A DNA stretch of 64,000 nucleotides from Vibrio metoecus. GTDB taxonomy: Bacteria; Pseudomonadota; Gammaproteobacteria; Enterobacterales; Vibrionaceae. The notes beneath the pieces are model-generated. The model did no database searches, had not been told where the DNA came from, and saw nothing but the letters and a program-made list of their open reading frames with translations. The translations under genes were made by a program, and so were the position numbers. Shown in pieces: positions 1-9,595 of this stretch (position 1 is the first letter of the stretch; every line of letters begins with the position of its first letter). The stretch spans positions 310,001 through 374,000 of the forward strand of contig NZ_CP035686.1 of assembly GCF_009665255.1 (NCBI RefSeq), in the 5' to 3' direction.

Positions 1-2198
1 GTTTGACTGAAGAACAACTGGACAACTTCCGTCAGGAAGTGGATGGCAAAGGCATTCCTTCTTACCCACACCCGAAATTGATGCCTGAATTCTGGCAATT
101 CCCGACCGTATCTATGGGTCTGGGTCCAATTTCTGCAATTTATCAAGCTCGCTTCCTGAAGTATCTGAACGGCCGCGGCCTGAAAGACACCACTGCACAA
201 CGCGTATACGCGTTCCTAGGTGACGGTGAGATGGACGAGCCAGAATCACGCGGCGCGATCTCTTTCGCTGCGCGTGAGAAGCTAGATAACCTATGCTTCC
301 TGATCAACTGTAACCTGCAACGTCTGGACGGCCCTGTTATGGGTAACGGCAAGATCATCCAAGAACTGGAAGGTCTGTTCCGTGGCGCTGGCTGGAACGT
401 AGTGAAAGTGATTTGGGGCAACGGCTGGGACAAACTGCTGGCGAAAGATACCACTGGTAAACTGTTGCAACTGATGAACGAAACCATCGACGGCGACTAC
501 CAAACGTTCAAAGCTAAAGATGGCGCTTACGTACGTGAGCACTTCTTCGGTAAGTACCCAGAGACAGCAGCATTGGTTGCTGACATGACTGACGATGAGA
601 TCTTCGCTCTGAAACGCGGTGGTCACGAGTCATCTAAAGTGTACGCAGCGTACAAAAACGCACAAGAAACCAAAGGCCGTCCAACTGTTATCCTAGCGAA
701 AACGGTTAAAGGTTACGGCATGGGTGATGCAGCAGAAGGTAAGAACATTGCGCACCAAGTGAAGAAGATGGATATGACCCATGTTCTGGCGATGCGTAAC
801 CGCCTTGGTCTGCAAGACCTGATTTCAGATGAAGCAGTCAACAACCTGCCTTACCTGAAGCTAGAAGAAGGCTCAAAAGAGTACGAATACCTGCACGCTC
901 GTCGTAAAGCACTGCACGGTTACACACCTCAGCGCCTGCCAAACTTCACTGGTGAGTTCGTTGTGCCGGCTCTGGAAGAGTTCAAGCCACTGCTGGAAGA
1001 GCAGAGCCGTGAAATTTCTTCAACTATGGCGTATGTACGTTCACTGAACATCCTGCTGAAAGATAAGAACATTGGTCAAAACATCGTTCCTATCATCGCG
1101 GATGAAGCACGTACGTTCGGTATGGAAGGTCTGTTCCGTCAAATCGGTATCTACAACCCACACGGTCAGAACTACACTCCACAAGATCGCGATATCGTTT
1201 CTTACTACAAAGAAGCGACTTCAGGTCAGGTACTGCAAGAAGGTATCAACGAGCTGGGGGCAATGTCATCTTGGGTTGCGGCTGCAACGTCATACAGCAC
1301 CAACAACCTGCCGATGATCCCGTTCTACATCTACTACTCTATGTTCGGTTTCCAACGTGTTGGCGACATGGCGTGGATGGCGGGCGACCAACAAGCGCGT
1401 GGCTTCCTACTGGGTGCTACTGCGGGTCGTACCACACTGAACGGTGAAGGCCTACAGCACGAAGATGGTCACTCGCACATTCTTGCGGGCACGGTACCAA
1501 ACTGTATCTCTTACGACCCAACCTTCGCTTACGAAGTTGCGGTAATCCTGCAAGACGGTATCCGTCGTATGTACGGTGAGCAAGAGAACGTGTTCTACTA
1601 CCTGACACTGATGAACGAAAGCTACGCTCACCCAGCAATGCCTGCTGGCGCTGAAGAAGGTATCCGCAAAGGTATCTACAAGCTGGAAACTTACGCAGGT
1701 AACAAAGCAAAAGTTCAACTGATGAGCTCAGGCACCATCATGAACGAAGTGCGTAAAGCAGCACAAATTCTGAGTGAAGAGTACGGTGTAGCGTCTGACG
1801 TTTACTCTGTGACTTCATTCAACGAGCTGGCGCGTGATGGCCAAGCTTGTGATCGTTTCAACATGCTGCACCCAGAAGCAGACGTGAAAGTACCTTACAT
1901 CGCACAAGTGATGGGTACTGAGCCTGCTATCGCAGCAACTGACTACATGAAGAACTACGCGGATCAAGTACGTGCGTTCATTCCTGCTGAGTCTTACAAA
2001 GTGCTGGGTACTGATGGTTTCGGCCGTTCAGACAGCCGTGAAAACCTGCGTCGTCACTTTGAAGTTAATGCTGGTTACGTTGTAGTCGCAGCGCTGAATG
2101 AATTGGCTAAACGTGGTGATGTTGAGAAATCTGTGGTTGCAGAAGCAATCAAGAAATTCGACATCGACACTGAAAAAACCAACCCGCTGTACGCTTAA
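1..2198 (+). CDS. aceE: Pyruvate dehydrogenase E1 component (3' part)
   Basis: This is the thiamine diphosphate-dependent E1 subunit of the pyruvate dehydrogenase complex, which decarboxylates pyruvate and passes the acetyl group to the lipoyl arms of AceF. Only the last 732 codons or so are present; the family is usually about 886 residues, so the start lies outside the window. The thiamine diphosphate-binding signature is visible as GDGEMDEPESRG (about fragment residues 73-84), ending about 25 residues later in the NCNLQ half of the motif. The fragment aligns end to end with homodimeric enterobacterial E1, not the alpha/beta type. aceF follows after 18 bp, so the two are cotranscribed. Any upstream pdhR gene or promoter is outside the view. 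Confidence 0.97.
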   Translation, partial: LTEEQLDNFRQEVDGKGIPSYPHPKLMPEFWQFPTVSMGLGPISAIYQARFLKYLNGRGLKDTTAQRVYAFLGDGEMDEPESRGAISFAAREKLDNLCFLINCNLQRLDGPVMGNGKIIQELEGLFRGAGWNVVKVIWGNGWDKLLAKDTTGKLLQLMNETIDGDYQTFKAKDGAYVREHFFGKYPETAALVADMTDDEIFALKRGGHESSKVYAAYKNAQETKGRPTVILAKTVKGYGMGDAAEGKNIAHQVKKMDMTHVLAMRNRLGLQDLISDEAVNNLPYLKLEEGSKEYEYLHARRKALHGYTPQRLPNFTGEFVVPALEEFKPLLEEQSREISSTMAYVRSLNILLKDKNIGQNIVPIIADEARTFGMEGLFRQIGIYNPHGQNYTPQDRDIVSYYKEATSGQVLQEGINELGAMSSWVAAATSYSTNNLPMIPFYIYYSMFGFQRVGDMAWMAGDQQARGFLLGATAGRTTLNGEGLQHEDGHSHILAGTVPNCISYDPTFAYEVAVILQDGIRRMYGEQENVFYYLTLMNESYAHPAMPAGAEEGIRKGIYKLETYAGNKAKVQLMSSGTIMNEVRKAAQILSEEYGVASDVYSVTSFNELARDGQACDRFNMLHPEADVKVPYIAQVMGTEPAIAATDYMKNYADQVRAFIPAESYKVLGTDGFGRSDSRENLRRHFEVNAGYVVVAALNELAKRGDVEKSVVAEAIKKFDIDTEKTNPLYA

Positions 2199-2216
2199 TT
2201 GAAGGTAGGAAAAGTA

Positions 2217-3065
2217 ATGGCAATCGAAATTTATGTACCTGACATCGGTGCGGATGAGGTTGAAGTCACTGAGATTCTCGTCAAAGTAGGCGACAAAGTG
2301 GCTGAAGAGCAATCTCTAATCACGGTTGAAGGCGACAAAGCTTCTATGGAAGTTCCTGCTTCTCAAGCGGGTATCGTTAAAGAGATCAAAGTGGTTGCAG
2401 GTGACAAAGTGTCTACTGGCTCTCTGATCATGGTATTTGAAGCGGAAGGTGCAGCAGCGGCTGCACCAGCTCCTGCGCCTCAAGCGGCGGCACCGGTTGC
2501 TGCGGCTCCAGCGGCAGCTGCACTGAAAGAAGTGCAAGTACCAGACATTGGCGGTGATGAAGTTGAAGTGACTGAAATCATGGTCAAAGTTGGCGATGTG
2601 GTTGCTGAAGAGCAATCTCTGATCACCGTTGAAGGCGACAAAGCGTCAATGGAAGTACCAGCACCTTTCGCCGGTACTGTTAAAGAGATCAAAATCGCAG
2701 CTGGCGACAAAGTATCAACGGGTTCACTGATCATGGTGTTTGAAGTAGCAGGCGCTGCGCCAGTTGCAGCACCAGTTCAAGCTGCGGCACCAGCGGCAGC
2801 CGCTGCTCCAGCCGTTGCAGCACTGAAAGAAGTTCAAGTACCTGATATCGGCGGTGACGAAGTGACCGTAACTGAAATCATGGTTAACGTGGGCGACAGC
2901 ATCAGCGAAGAGCAATCACTGATCACAGTAGAAGGCGATAAGGCTTCTATGGAAGTACCAGCACCATTTGCTGGTACTCTAAAAGAGATCAAAGTGGCTG
3001 CAGGCGATAAAGTGAAAACTGGCTCGCTGATCATGGTGTTTGAAGTTGCTGGCGCAGCGCCAGTA
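2217..3065 (+). repeat. Three tandem lipoyl-domain repeats within aceF
   Basis: Three coding repeats of about 300 bp begin near 2217, 2521 and 2821. Each encodes a lipoyl domain with the GDKAS motif followed by an Ala/Pro linker. Repeats two and three are the more alike, and even the wording around the lipoyl lysine codon is nearly the same at 2610-2660 and 2910-2960. Such repeats can expand or contract by recombination, which is known for lipoyl domains in this family. Confidence 0.85.
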
Positions 3066-4103
3066 GCGGCACCTGTTCAAGCTTCTGCACCAGCGGCAGC
3101 ACCTGCTCAAGCAGCAGCTCCTGCGGCGGCTGCACCAGCAGCAAGTGGCGAATTCCAAGAAAACCATGAGTACTCACACGCTTCTCCAGTAGTGCGTCGT
3201 CTGGCTCGTGAGTTTGGCGTTAACCTAGCCAAAGTAAAAGGCTCTGGCCGTAAGAACCGTATCCTGAAAGAAGACGTACAGAGCTACGTGAAAGAAGCGC
3301 TGAAACGTCTGGAATCTGGCGCGCAAGCAACCGCTTCAGGCAAAGGTGATGGCGCAGCTCTGGGCTTACTGCCTTGGCCAAAAGTGGACTTCAGCAAGTT
3401 CGGTGAAACCGAAGTGCAACCACTGTCTCGCATCAAGAAAATCTCTGGTGCTAACCTGCACCGTAACTGGGTGATGATCCCGCACGTGACCCAATGGGAC
3501 AATGCAGACATCACTGAGCTAGAGAAATTCCGCCAAGAGCAAAACGCGATGGAAGCGAAGCGCGACACAGGCATGAAGATCACTCCGCTGGTCTTCATCA
3601 TGAAAGCAGCCGCTAAAGCGCTGGAAGCTTTCCCTGCGTTCAACTCTTCTCTGTCTGACGACGGCGAAAGCTTGATCCTGAAGAAATACGTGAACATCGG
3701 TATCGCAGTGGATACACCAAATGGTCTGGTGGTTCCTGTGTTTAAAGATGTGAACAAGAAAGGCATCTACGAGCTGTCAAAAGAGCTGGCTGAAGTATCG
3801 AAGAAAGCCCGTGGCGGTAAGCTGACTGCTGCTGACATGCAAGGTGGCTGTTTCACTATCTCTAGCCTAGGCGGCATTGGCGGTACAGCGTTTACCCCAA
3901 TCGTTAACGCACCAGAAGTTGCTATTCTGGGTGTGTCTAAGTCTGAGATGAAGCCAGTGTGGAACGGCAAAGAGTTCGCGCCACGTCTGCAACTGCCACT
4001 GTCACTGTCTTACGATCACCGCGTGATCGACGGTGCAGAAGGTGCACGCTTCATTACTTACCTGAACGAGTGTCTAAGCGACATCCGTCGTCTGGTACTG
4101 TAA
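2217..4103 (+). CDS. aceF: Dihydrolipoamide acetyltransferase E2 of pyruvate dehydrogenase
   Basis: AceF is the core of the pyruvate dehydrogenase complex and moves the acetyl group from E1 to coenzyme A. The 628-residue protein has three N-terminal lipoyl domains, each with the motif EGDKASMEVP; the lipoylated lysines are Lys41, Lys142 and Lys242. They are joined by Ala/Pro-rich flexible linkers. A peripheral subunit-binding domain follows (about 320-360, with SPVVRRLAREFGVNL). The C-terminal catalytic domain carries the active-site motif DHRVIDG (His601, Asp605). I chose the ATG at 2217 because an AGGA sequence lies 6 bases before it and MAIEIYVPDIG is the usual family start; an upstream in-frame TTG at 2199 lacks such a site. 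A hairpin terminator follows the stop. Confidence 0.97.
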   Translation: MAIEIYVPDIGADEVEVTEILVKVGDKVAEEQSLITVEGDKASMEVPASQAGIVKEIKVVAGDKVSTGSLIMVFEAEGAAAAAPAPAPQAAAPVAAAPAAAALKEVQVPDIGGDEVEVTEIMVKVGDVVAEEQSLITVEGDKASMEVPAPFAGTVKEIKIAAGDKVSTGSLIMVFEVAGAAPVAAPVQAAAPAAAAAPAVAALKEVQVPDIGGDEVTVTEIMVNVGDSISEEQSLITVEGDKASMEVPAPFAGTLKEIKVAAGDKVKTGSLIMVFEVAGAAPVAAPVQASAPAAAPAQAAAPAAAAPAASGEFQENHEYSHASPVVRRLAREFGVNLAKVKGSGRKNRILKEDVQSYVKEALKRLESGAQATASGKGDGAALGLLPWPKVDFSKFGETEVQPLSRIKKISGANLHRNWVMIPHVTQWDNADITELEKFRQEQNAMEAKRDTGMKITPLVFIMKAAAKALEAFPAFNSSLSDDGESLILKKYVNIGIAVDTPNGLVVPVFKDVNKKGIYELSKELAEVSKKARGGKLTAADMQGGCFTISSLGGIGGTAFTPIVNAPEVAILGVSKSEMKPVWNGKEFAPRLQLPLSLSYDHRVIDGAEGARFITYLNECLSDIRRLVL

Positions 4104-4111
4104 GCGCATTC

Positions 4112-4136
4112 TCGGGTGGCGAAAGCCACCCGATTT
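4112..4136 (+). terminator. Terminator after aceF
   Basis: A perfect 9-bp stem (TCGGGTGGC / GCCACCCGA) with a GAAA loop is followed by a short TTT. It lies 8 bases after the aceF stop. The U-tract is short, so some read-through into lpd is plausible, as known for the pdh operon of Escherichia coli. Confidence 0.7.
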
Positions 4137-4371
4137 AATGGTTATCTCCCAATTTGACGTTGAAACCGATTTTTCCGTTGAATTGTTGTCTAGCTCACAG
4201 GCTACATGGATTTACTTTTCACACCATTAACATCTCTGTAAACTGTTGCGGTCTGAAAGTAATCGTTTTACATGCTTGATTTGAAACATTCGTTTTTGAT
4301 TCGTTTGTAAATAAAACAACTAGATAGAACACCCATCAGCCTGTTAGGGATATTGACTACAAGAGGTCGAA
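4137..4371 (+). promoter_or_regulatory. Control region before lpd, with a possible ArcA site
   Basis: These 235 bases hold no open reading frame of note. The sequence at 4228-4242, read on the minus strand, ends in ATGTTA and matches 10 of 15 positions of the ArcA consensus as I remember it. In E. coli the separate lpd promoter is repressed by ArcA. A possible -35 (TTGAAA, 4281-4286) stands 17 bases before a poor -10. Both sites are weak suggestions. Confidence 0.3.
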
Positions 4372-5799
4372 ATGAGCAAAGAAATTAAAGCCCAAGTCGT
4401 GGTGCTTGGTGCCGGTCCTGCTGGTTACTCCGCCGCATTCCGCTGTGCAGACTTAGGTCTGGATACCGTCATCATCGAACGTTACAACACGCTAGGTGGT
4501 GTGTGTCTGAACGTTGGTTGTATTCCTTCTAAAGCCCTGCTGCACGTTGCAAAAGTGATTGAAGAAGCTAAAGCGCTGACTGAGCACGGTATTGTGTTTG
4601 GCGAGCCAAAAACAGACATCGACAAAGTTCGTCTGTGGAAAGAAAAAGTGATCAATCAGCTTACCGGTGGTCTGGCTGGTATGGCAAAAATGCGTAAAGT
4701 GAACGTAGTCAACGGCTACGGTAAATTCACTGGCCCGAACACTATTGAAGTGGAAGGCGAAGAGGGCAAAACTGTCGTAACTTTCGATAACGCGATCGTT
4801 GCCGCAGGTTCTCGTCCAATCAAACTGCCATTCATTCCGCATGAAGACCCACGTATTTGGGATTCAACCGATGCGTTGGAACTGAAAGAAGTGCCTGGAA
4901 AACTGCTGATCATGGGCGGCGGTATCATCGGTCTGGAAATGGCGACCGTTTATCACTCACTGGGTTCTAAAATTGATGTGGTCGAGATGTTTGACCAGCT
5001 TATTCCTGCTGCGGATAAAGATATGGTTAAAGTCTATACCAAACGCATCAAAGATAAGTTCAACCTGATGCTTGAAACCAAAGTGACCGCCGTTGAAGCG
5101 AAAGAAGATGGTATCTACGTTTCAATGGAAGGTAAGAGCGCACCAGCACAAGCTGAGCGTTACGATGCGGTTCTGGTTGCGATTGGCCGTGTACCAAACG
5201 GTAAACTGCTGGATGCTGAGAAAGCGGGTCTGGAAGTGGACGAGCGTGGCTTTATCCGCGTGGATAAGCAAATGCGCACTAACGTTCCGCACATCTTCGC
5301 GATCGGTGACATCGTGGGTCAACCAATGCTGGCACATAAAGGCGTGCATGAAGGCCACGTAGCGGCAGAAGTGATCTCTGGTAAGAAGCACTACTTCGAT
5401 CCCAAAGTGATCCCATCAATCGCTTACACTGAGCCAGAAGTTGCTTGGGTTGGTAAGACAGAAAAAGAAGCAAAAGCAGAAGGCATCAACTATGAAGTTG
5501 CTACTTTCCCATGGGCAGCCTCTGGCCGTGCGATTGCTTCTGACTGTGCAGACGGTATGACTAAGCTGATCTTCGATAAAGAGACTCATCGTGTGATCGG
5601 TGGTGCTATCGTAGGTACTAACGGTGGTGAACTGCTGGGTGAAATCGGTCTGGCGATCGAGATGGGCTGTGATGCAGAAGACATCGCACTGACCATCCAT
5701 GCGCACCCAACTCTGCATGAGTCTGTTGGTCTGGCTGCTGAAGTATTCGAAGGCACCATCACTGACCTGCCAAATGCAAAAGCGAAAAAGAAAAAGTAA
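4372..5799 (+). CDS. lpd: Dihydrolipoamide dehydrogenase (E3)
   Basis: Lpd is the flavoprotein that reoxidises dihydrolipoamide with NAD+ in the pyruvate and 2-oxoglutarate dehydrogenase complexes and in the glycine cleavage system. The 475-residue length is normal. The FAD-binding GAGPAG is at residues 13-18 and the redox-active disulfide is Cys45/Cys50 in GGVCLNVGCIPSK. A second nucleotide-binding motif (GGGIIGLE) lies near residues 182-189, and the catalytic His-Glu pair is His445/Glu450 in HPTLHES. An AGAGGT element precedes the ATG. The gene is separated from aceF by a terminator and 268 bp, which suggests independent as well as operon expression. Confidence 0.97.
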   Translation: MSKEIKAQVVVLGAGPAGYSAAFRCADLGLDTVIIERYNTLGGVCLNVGCIPSKALLHVAKVIEEAKALTEHGIVFGEPKTDIDKVRLWKEKVINQLTGGLAGMAKMRKVNVVNGYGKFTGPNTIEVEGEEGKTVVTFDNAIVAAGSRPIKLPFIPHEDPRIWDSTDALELKEVPGKLLIMGGGIIGLEMATVYHSLGSKIDVVEMFDQLIPAADKDMVKVYTKRIKDKFNLMLETKVTAVEAKEDGIYVSMEGKSAPAQAERYDAVLVAIGRVPNGKLLDAEKAGLEVDERGFIRVDKQMRTNVPHIFAIGDIVGQPMLAHKGVHEGHVAAEVISGKKHYFDPKVIPSIAYTEPEVAWVGKTEKEAKAEGINYEVATFPWAASGRAIASDCADGMTKLIFDKETHRVIGGAIVGTNGGELLGEIGLAIEMGCDAEDIALTIHAHPTLHESVGLAAEVFEGTITDLPNAKAKKKK

Positions 5800-5841
5800 T
5801 TTCTGATCCACTGGTTTGGTTAAACAGTGTTTGATTGAAGA

Positions 5842-5867
5842 AACCGCTGCTTGCAGCGGTTTTTTTT
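5842..5867 (+). terminator. Terminator after lpd
   Basis: An 8-bp perfect stem (AACCGCTG / CAGCGGTT) closes a CTTG loop and runs straight into a tract of T residues. This is a textbook intrinsic terminator 42 bases after the lpd stop. Confidence 0.92.
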
Positions 5868-5937
5868 CGTCTTTGATTCCTAATTGAATGCAAAGTAAGC
5901 AGTCAAACCGAGATTTGACTCACTGGCCGATTGTTTC

Positions 5938-5966
5938 TGGACTCTGCTCACACTTCTCGCTACAAT
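5938..5966 (+). promoter_or_regulatory. Promoter of rnpB
   Basis: TGGACT (5938-5943) and TACAAT (5961-5966) are separated by 17 bases. The predicted start, 7 or 8 bases further on, falls on the expected 5' end of the RNase P RNA. Confidence 0.65.
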
Positions 5967-5973
5967 CCGCCGC

Positions 5974-6375
<402 letters not shown>

Positions 6376-6382
6376 ATTGCAG

Positions 6383-6416
6383 ACCCATCATAGCCTTGTG
6401 TTATGGTGGGTTTTTT
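6383..6416 (+). terminator. Terminator after rnpB
   Basis: A 10-bp stem (ACCCATCATA / TATGGTGGGT, one G-T pair) with a 9-base loop is followed by TTTTTT. It lies directly behind the mature 3' end of rnpB. Confidence 0.88.
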
Positions 6417-6556
6417 GCTTTTTGCTGACTCAGGTCGTAGCAAAACCATTAAACTTAGCGCAAAGTCACGTCCTGTATACGCTTATGGCTAGCGGTAGTG
6501 TCTGAAATCGGTACACTAACCCATATGACGGGCATGCCCAGCACAACGAGAAAATC
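6417..6556 (+). promoter_or_regulatory. Front control region of the dcw cluster
   Basis: This 140-base gap before rsmH holds no mraZ gene and no other open frame. It does hold an inverted repeat TAGTGT (6496-6501) / ACACTA (6513-6518) and a perfect 10-base palindrome GGGCATGCCC (6530-6539). A TATACG box at 6476-6481 could be a -10 but has no good -35. I infer that a promoter for the cluster lies here, without being able to place it. Confidence 0.35.
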
Positions 6557-7507
6557 ATGACTGCATCTTTCCAACACATCTCTGTACTACTGAACGAATC
6601 GATTGAAGGATTGGCGATCAAGCCGGATGGTATCTACATCGATGGCACCTTTGGCCGCGGTGGTCACAGTCGCACCATTCTCGCTCAGTTAGGCCCAGAA
6701 GGTCGTCTGTACAGCATTGACCGTGATCCACAAGCCATTGCTGAAGCGCAGAAGATTGATGATCCGCGTTTTACCATCGTCCATGGCCCTTTCTCGGGCA
6801 TTGCGGAATACGCACAGCGTTATGATCTGGTGGGTAAAGTCGATGGAGTGTTGTTCGATCTCGGCGTTTCTTCACCGCAGTTGGATGATGCCGAGCGCGG
6901 TTTTAGTTTTATGAAAGATGGTCCACTCGACATGCGCATGGATCCAACCAGTGGTATGCCAGTTTCCGCGTGGTTGGCACAAGCCGACTTGGATGACATC
7001 ACTTGGGTCATTCGCGAGTTTGGTGAAGATAAACATGCGCGCAGAATTGCCAAAGCCATTGTCGAATATCGGGAAAACGAGCTTAACGAGCCCTTGACGC
7101 GTACCAGCCAGTTAGCAAAACTCATCTCCGATGCGGCACCTAAGAGTTTTAAAGAGAAAAAGCACCCTGCCACCCGCGCTTTTCAGGCTTTTCGGATCTA
7201 CATCAACAGTGAATTAGAAGAGATTGATACCGCATTGCGCGGCGCTTCTGACATTCTGGCTCCACAAGGCCGTTTGTCTGTGATCAGTTTCCATTCACTG
7301 GAAGATCGCATGGTGAAACGCTTTATGCGTAAAGAGAGCCAAGGCCCGCAAGTGCCGCACGGTATTCCGTTGACCCAAGATCAAATTCGCGCGTTGGGTA
7401 GTGCCAAAATGAAAACCGTGGGTAAGGCACTCAAGCCCTCGGATCAAGAAGTTGAACTCAACCCGCGTTCACGCAGTTCAGTGCTGCGTGTGGCTGAAAA
7501 ACTGTAG
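6557..7507 (+). CDS. rsmH: 16S rRNA (cytosine(1402)-N(4))-methyltransferase
   Basis: RsmH (MraW) uses S-adenosylmethionine to methylate N4 of C1402 in the decoding centre of 16S rRNA. The 316-residue protein starts with HISVLLNESIEGL and shows the SAM-binding stretch DGTFGRGGHS (about residues 30-39), then LFDLGVSSPQLDDAERGFSF and the C-terminal motif FHSLEDRMVKRF, all typical of the family. It is the first gene of the dcw cluster here, and ftsL follows after 6 bases. The start ATG is preceded only by a weak purine-rich stretch (AACGAG). Confidence 0.96.
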   Translation: MTASFQHISVLLNESIEGLAIKPDGIYIDGTFGRGGHSRTILAQLGPEGRLYSIDRDPQAIAEAQKIDDPRFTIVHGPFSGIAEYAQRYDLVGKVDGVLFDLGVSSPQLDDAERGFSFMKDGPLDMRMDPTSGMPVSAWLAQADLDDITWVIREFGEDKHARRIAKAIVEYRENELNEPLTRTSQLAKLISDAAPKSFKEKKHPATRAFQAFRIYINSELEEIDTALRGASDILAPQGRLSVISFHSLEDRMVKRFMRKESQGPQVPHGIPLTQDQIRALGSAKMKTVGKALKPSDQEVELNPRSRSSVLRVAEKL

Positions 7508-7513
7508 AGGGTT

Positions 7514-7837
7514 ATGATGCCTCGTCAGTCTCCACCGAACCTTGCAAAATTAATTGCTCTCGATCTACTGACCGTAGGTCGGGTGCCTTTGCTGATTTTG
7601 GTGCTGATTTTCAGCTGTGCGATGGGCGTGGTATTTATGACTCACCATACAAGGCAGGCGATCAGCGAGAAAGACCAAGCCTTTATGGAGCGTGAACGGC
7701 TCGATAACGAGTGGCGTAACCTGATTTTGGAAGAAACCGCTTTGGCTGAGCACAGCCGAGTACAACAATTGGCTAGACAAGATCTGGAGATGAAGCGTCC
7801 GGATTCAGACAAAGAAGTCGTGATCAATCTTAAATGA
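7514..7837 (+). CDS. ftsL: Cell division protein FtsL
   Basis: FtsL is a small bitopic membrane protein of the divisome. It pairs with FtsB through a periplasmic coiled coil, joins FtsQ, and signals to FtsW/FtsI. The 107-residue product has a short cytoplasmic tail, one membrane segment (about residues 23-43, VPLLILVLIFSCAMGVV) and a heptad-like periplasmic part. Two ATG codons stand in tandem at 7514 and 7517; either could be used, with AGAGGG just before. Its position between rsmH and ftsI is the conserved one. The last four bases overlap ftsI (ATGA), pointing to translational coupling. Confidence 0.93.
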   Translation: MMPRQSPPNLAKLIALDLLTVGRVPLLILVLIFSCAMGVVFMTHHTRQAISEKDQAFMERERLDNEWRNLILEETALAEHSRVQQLARQDLEMKRPDSDKEVVINLK

Positions 7838-9579
7838 AGAAGAAAGCTACCCCTGCCAAATCCTCTCGTGTGTCTCCCCGTGTCACCACGGCAGAACCTG
7901 CGCCCATTTTTATCCGCTGGCGTTTTTATTTACTGTTGTTTTTTGTGTTAACCGCTTTCTGTGCTTTGGTCGCACGGGTGGCATATATCCAAATCATTGA
8001 ACCTGACAACCTCATTAAAGAGGGTGATTTACGCTCGATTCGCGCCAAAACCTTGCAATCAGCGCGCGGCATTATTTCCGATCGTAATGGTGAAGCATTA
8101 GCGGTGAGTGTACCTGTCGAAGCTGTCTGGGCTGACCCTGTGGCAATCTATAAAGAGGGTGGACTGGTCGAGAAAGAACGCTGGTATGCACTCGCCGATG
8201 TGCTTGGTTTGGATCGTCAAGAAATGATGAAAAAAATCGAGGATAACCGTGCGCGGCGATTTATCTATCTGCAACGTCAGGTGAGCCCGGCAATGGCGAA
8301 ATACATCCGCGAATTGAAATTAGCGGGCGTTGGCCTAAAAGAAGAGTCCCGTCGCTATTATCCTGCAGGTGAGGTGAGTGCACACTTAGTTGGCGTGACC
8401 GGAATTGACGGCCATGGTCTTGAAGGGGTAGAGCGCAGTTTTGATAGCACGCTCACTGGCGAGTCAGGCAAAAGCGTAACGCGTAAAGATAAGTTTGGGC
8501 GAGTGGTGGAAAACATTGCCCTAGAAGAGCGTGAAGAGGGTAAACCCATTCAGCTCACTATAGACCAACGCTTGCAGGCGATCGCTTTTCGCGCCGTGAA
8601 ACAGGCAATGGCGGATTACCGCGCGACCTCGGCATCGGCGGTGATGTTGGATGTGAAAACGGGGGCTGTGCTGGCGATGGTCAATGCGCCTTCTTACAAC
8701 CCGAATAATCGCAGTGACTGGCAAAGTTTTAAAATGCGTAACCGCGTGATCACCGATGCATTTGAGCCCGGTTCAACGGTGAAACCTTTTGTGGTGTTAG
8801 CCGCGTTGGCTAATGGTGTTGCGGATAAGAACACCATCATCGATACCGGGGATGGCACCATGCAAATTGGCGGTAGCCGCGTGCGTGACACCTCCAAGGT
8901 TGGCAAAGCCGATCTCACGCTGATTTTGAAAAAGTCGAGCAACATTGGTGTGGCTAAATTAGCTCTAGAAATGCCATTGGAAGCCTTACTCGGCATGTAT
9001 AACTCGGTGGGTTTGGGCGAAATCTCTGGGCTTAACTTAGTGGGCGAAACGCTAGGTATTTTCCCGAACCGTCGCCGCTGGTCACAGTTTGAAATCGCGA
9101 CCTTGTCGTTTGGCTATGGTTTGGCGATCACACCCATCCAACTGGCTCACGCCTATGCCACGTTAGGCAATCATGGCAAATATCAGCCGATTCACGTTGT
9201 AGAAGGGAATCGGCTCGGTGAACCTCGCCAGGTGGTAGATGCTAAATACGTCAATCAAGTGCTCGAAATGTTGGAAACGGTGACGCAACCCGGCGGTACG
9301 GCAACCCGTGCGGCGGTTCCGGGGTATCGCATTGCGGCCAAATCTGGTACGTCACGTAAAGCGATTGCGGGTGGTTATAGTGATGAATATTTCGCCTATA
9401 CCGCAGGGGTGGCTCCGGTGAGCGACCCAAGAATTTCACTGGTGGTCATGGTTAACGAGCCGCAAGGCGACTCTTACTATGGCGGCGCAGTGGCCGGTCC
9501 GGTTTTCTCGGAAATCATGAAAGGCGCATTACAAATCCTCAATATTGCTCCGGATGAAAACCGCTTCCAAAACAAATAA
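7834..9579 (+). CDS. ftsI: Septal peptidoglycan transpeptidase PBP3
   Basis: FtsI cross-links new septal peptidoglycan as partner of the glycosyltransferase FtsW and is the target of several beta-lactams. The 581-residue protein has a short cytoplasmic N-terminus, one membrane anchor (about residues 29-50), a non-catalytic pedestal domain and the transpeptidase domain. All three penicillin-binding motifs are present: the nucleophile in STVK (Ser314-Lys317), SSN (368-370) and KSGT (503-506). The start overlaps the ftsL stop by four bases, and murE follows 16 bases after the stop. Confidence 0.96.
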   Translation: MKKKATPAKSSRVSPRVTTAEPAPIFIRWRFYLLLFFVLTAFCALVARVAYIQIIEPDNLIKEGDLRSIRAKTLQSARGIISDRNGEALAVSVPVEAVWADPVAIYKEGGLVEKERWYALADVLGLDRQEMMKKIEDNRARRFIYLQRQVSPAMAKYIRELKLAGVGLKEESRRYYPAGEVSAHLVGVTGIDGHGLEGVERSFDSTLTGESGKSVTRKDKFGRVVENIALEEREEGKPIQLTIDQRLQAIAFRAVKQAMADYRATSASAVMLDVKTGAVLAMVNAPSYNPNNRSDWQSFKMRNRVITDAFEPGSTVKPFVVLAALANGVADKNTIIDTGDGTMQIGGSRVRDTSKVGKADLTLILKKSSNIGVAKLALEMPLEALLGMYNSVGLGEISGLNLVGETLGIFPNRRRWSQFEIATLSFGYGLAITPIQLAHAYATLGNHGKYQPIHVVEGNRLGEPRQVVDAKYVNQVLEMLETVTQPGGTATRAAVPGYRIAAKSGTSRKAIAGGYSDEYFAYTAGVAPVSDPRISLVVMVNEPQGDSYYGGAVAGPVFSEIMKGALQILNIAPDENRFQNK

Positions 9580-9595
9580 TAGTGTGAGATGAAAC

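Noticed and set aside
3284..3766. 160-codon minus-strand frame inside aceF
   Set aside because: Antisense shadow of the catalytic domain; no independent support.
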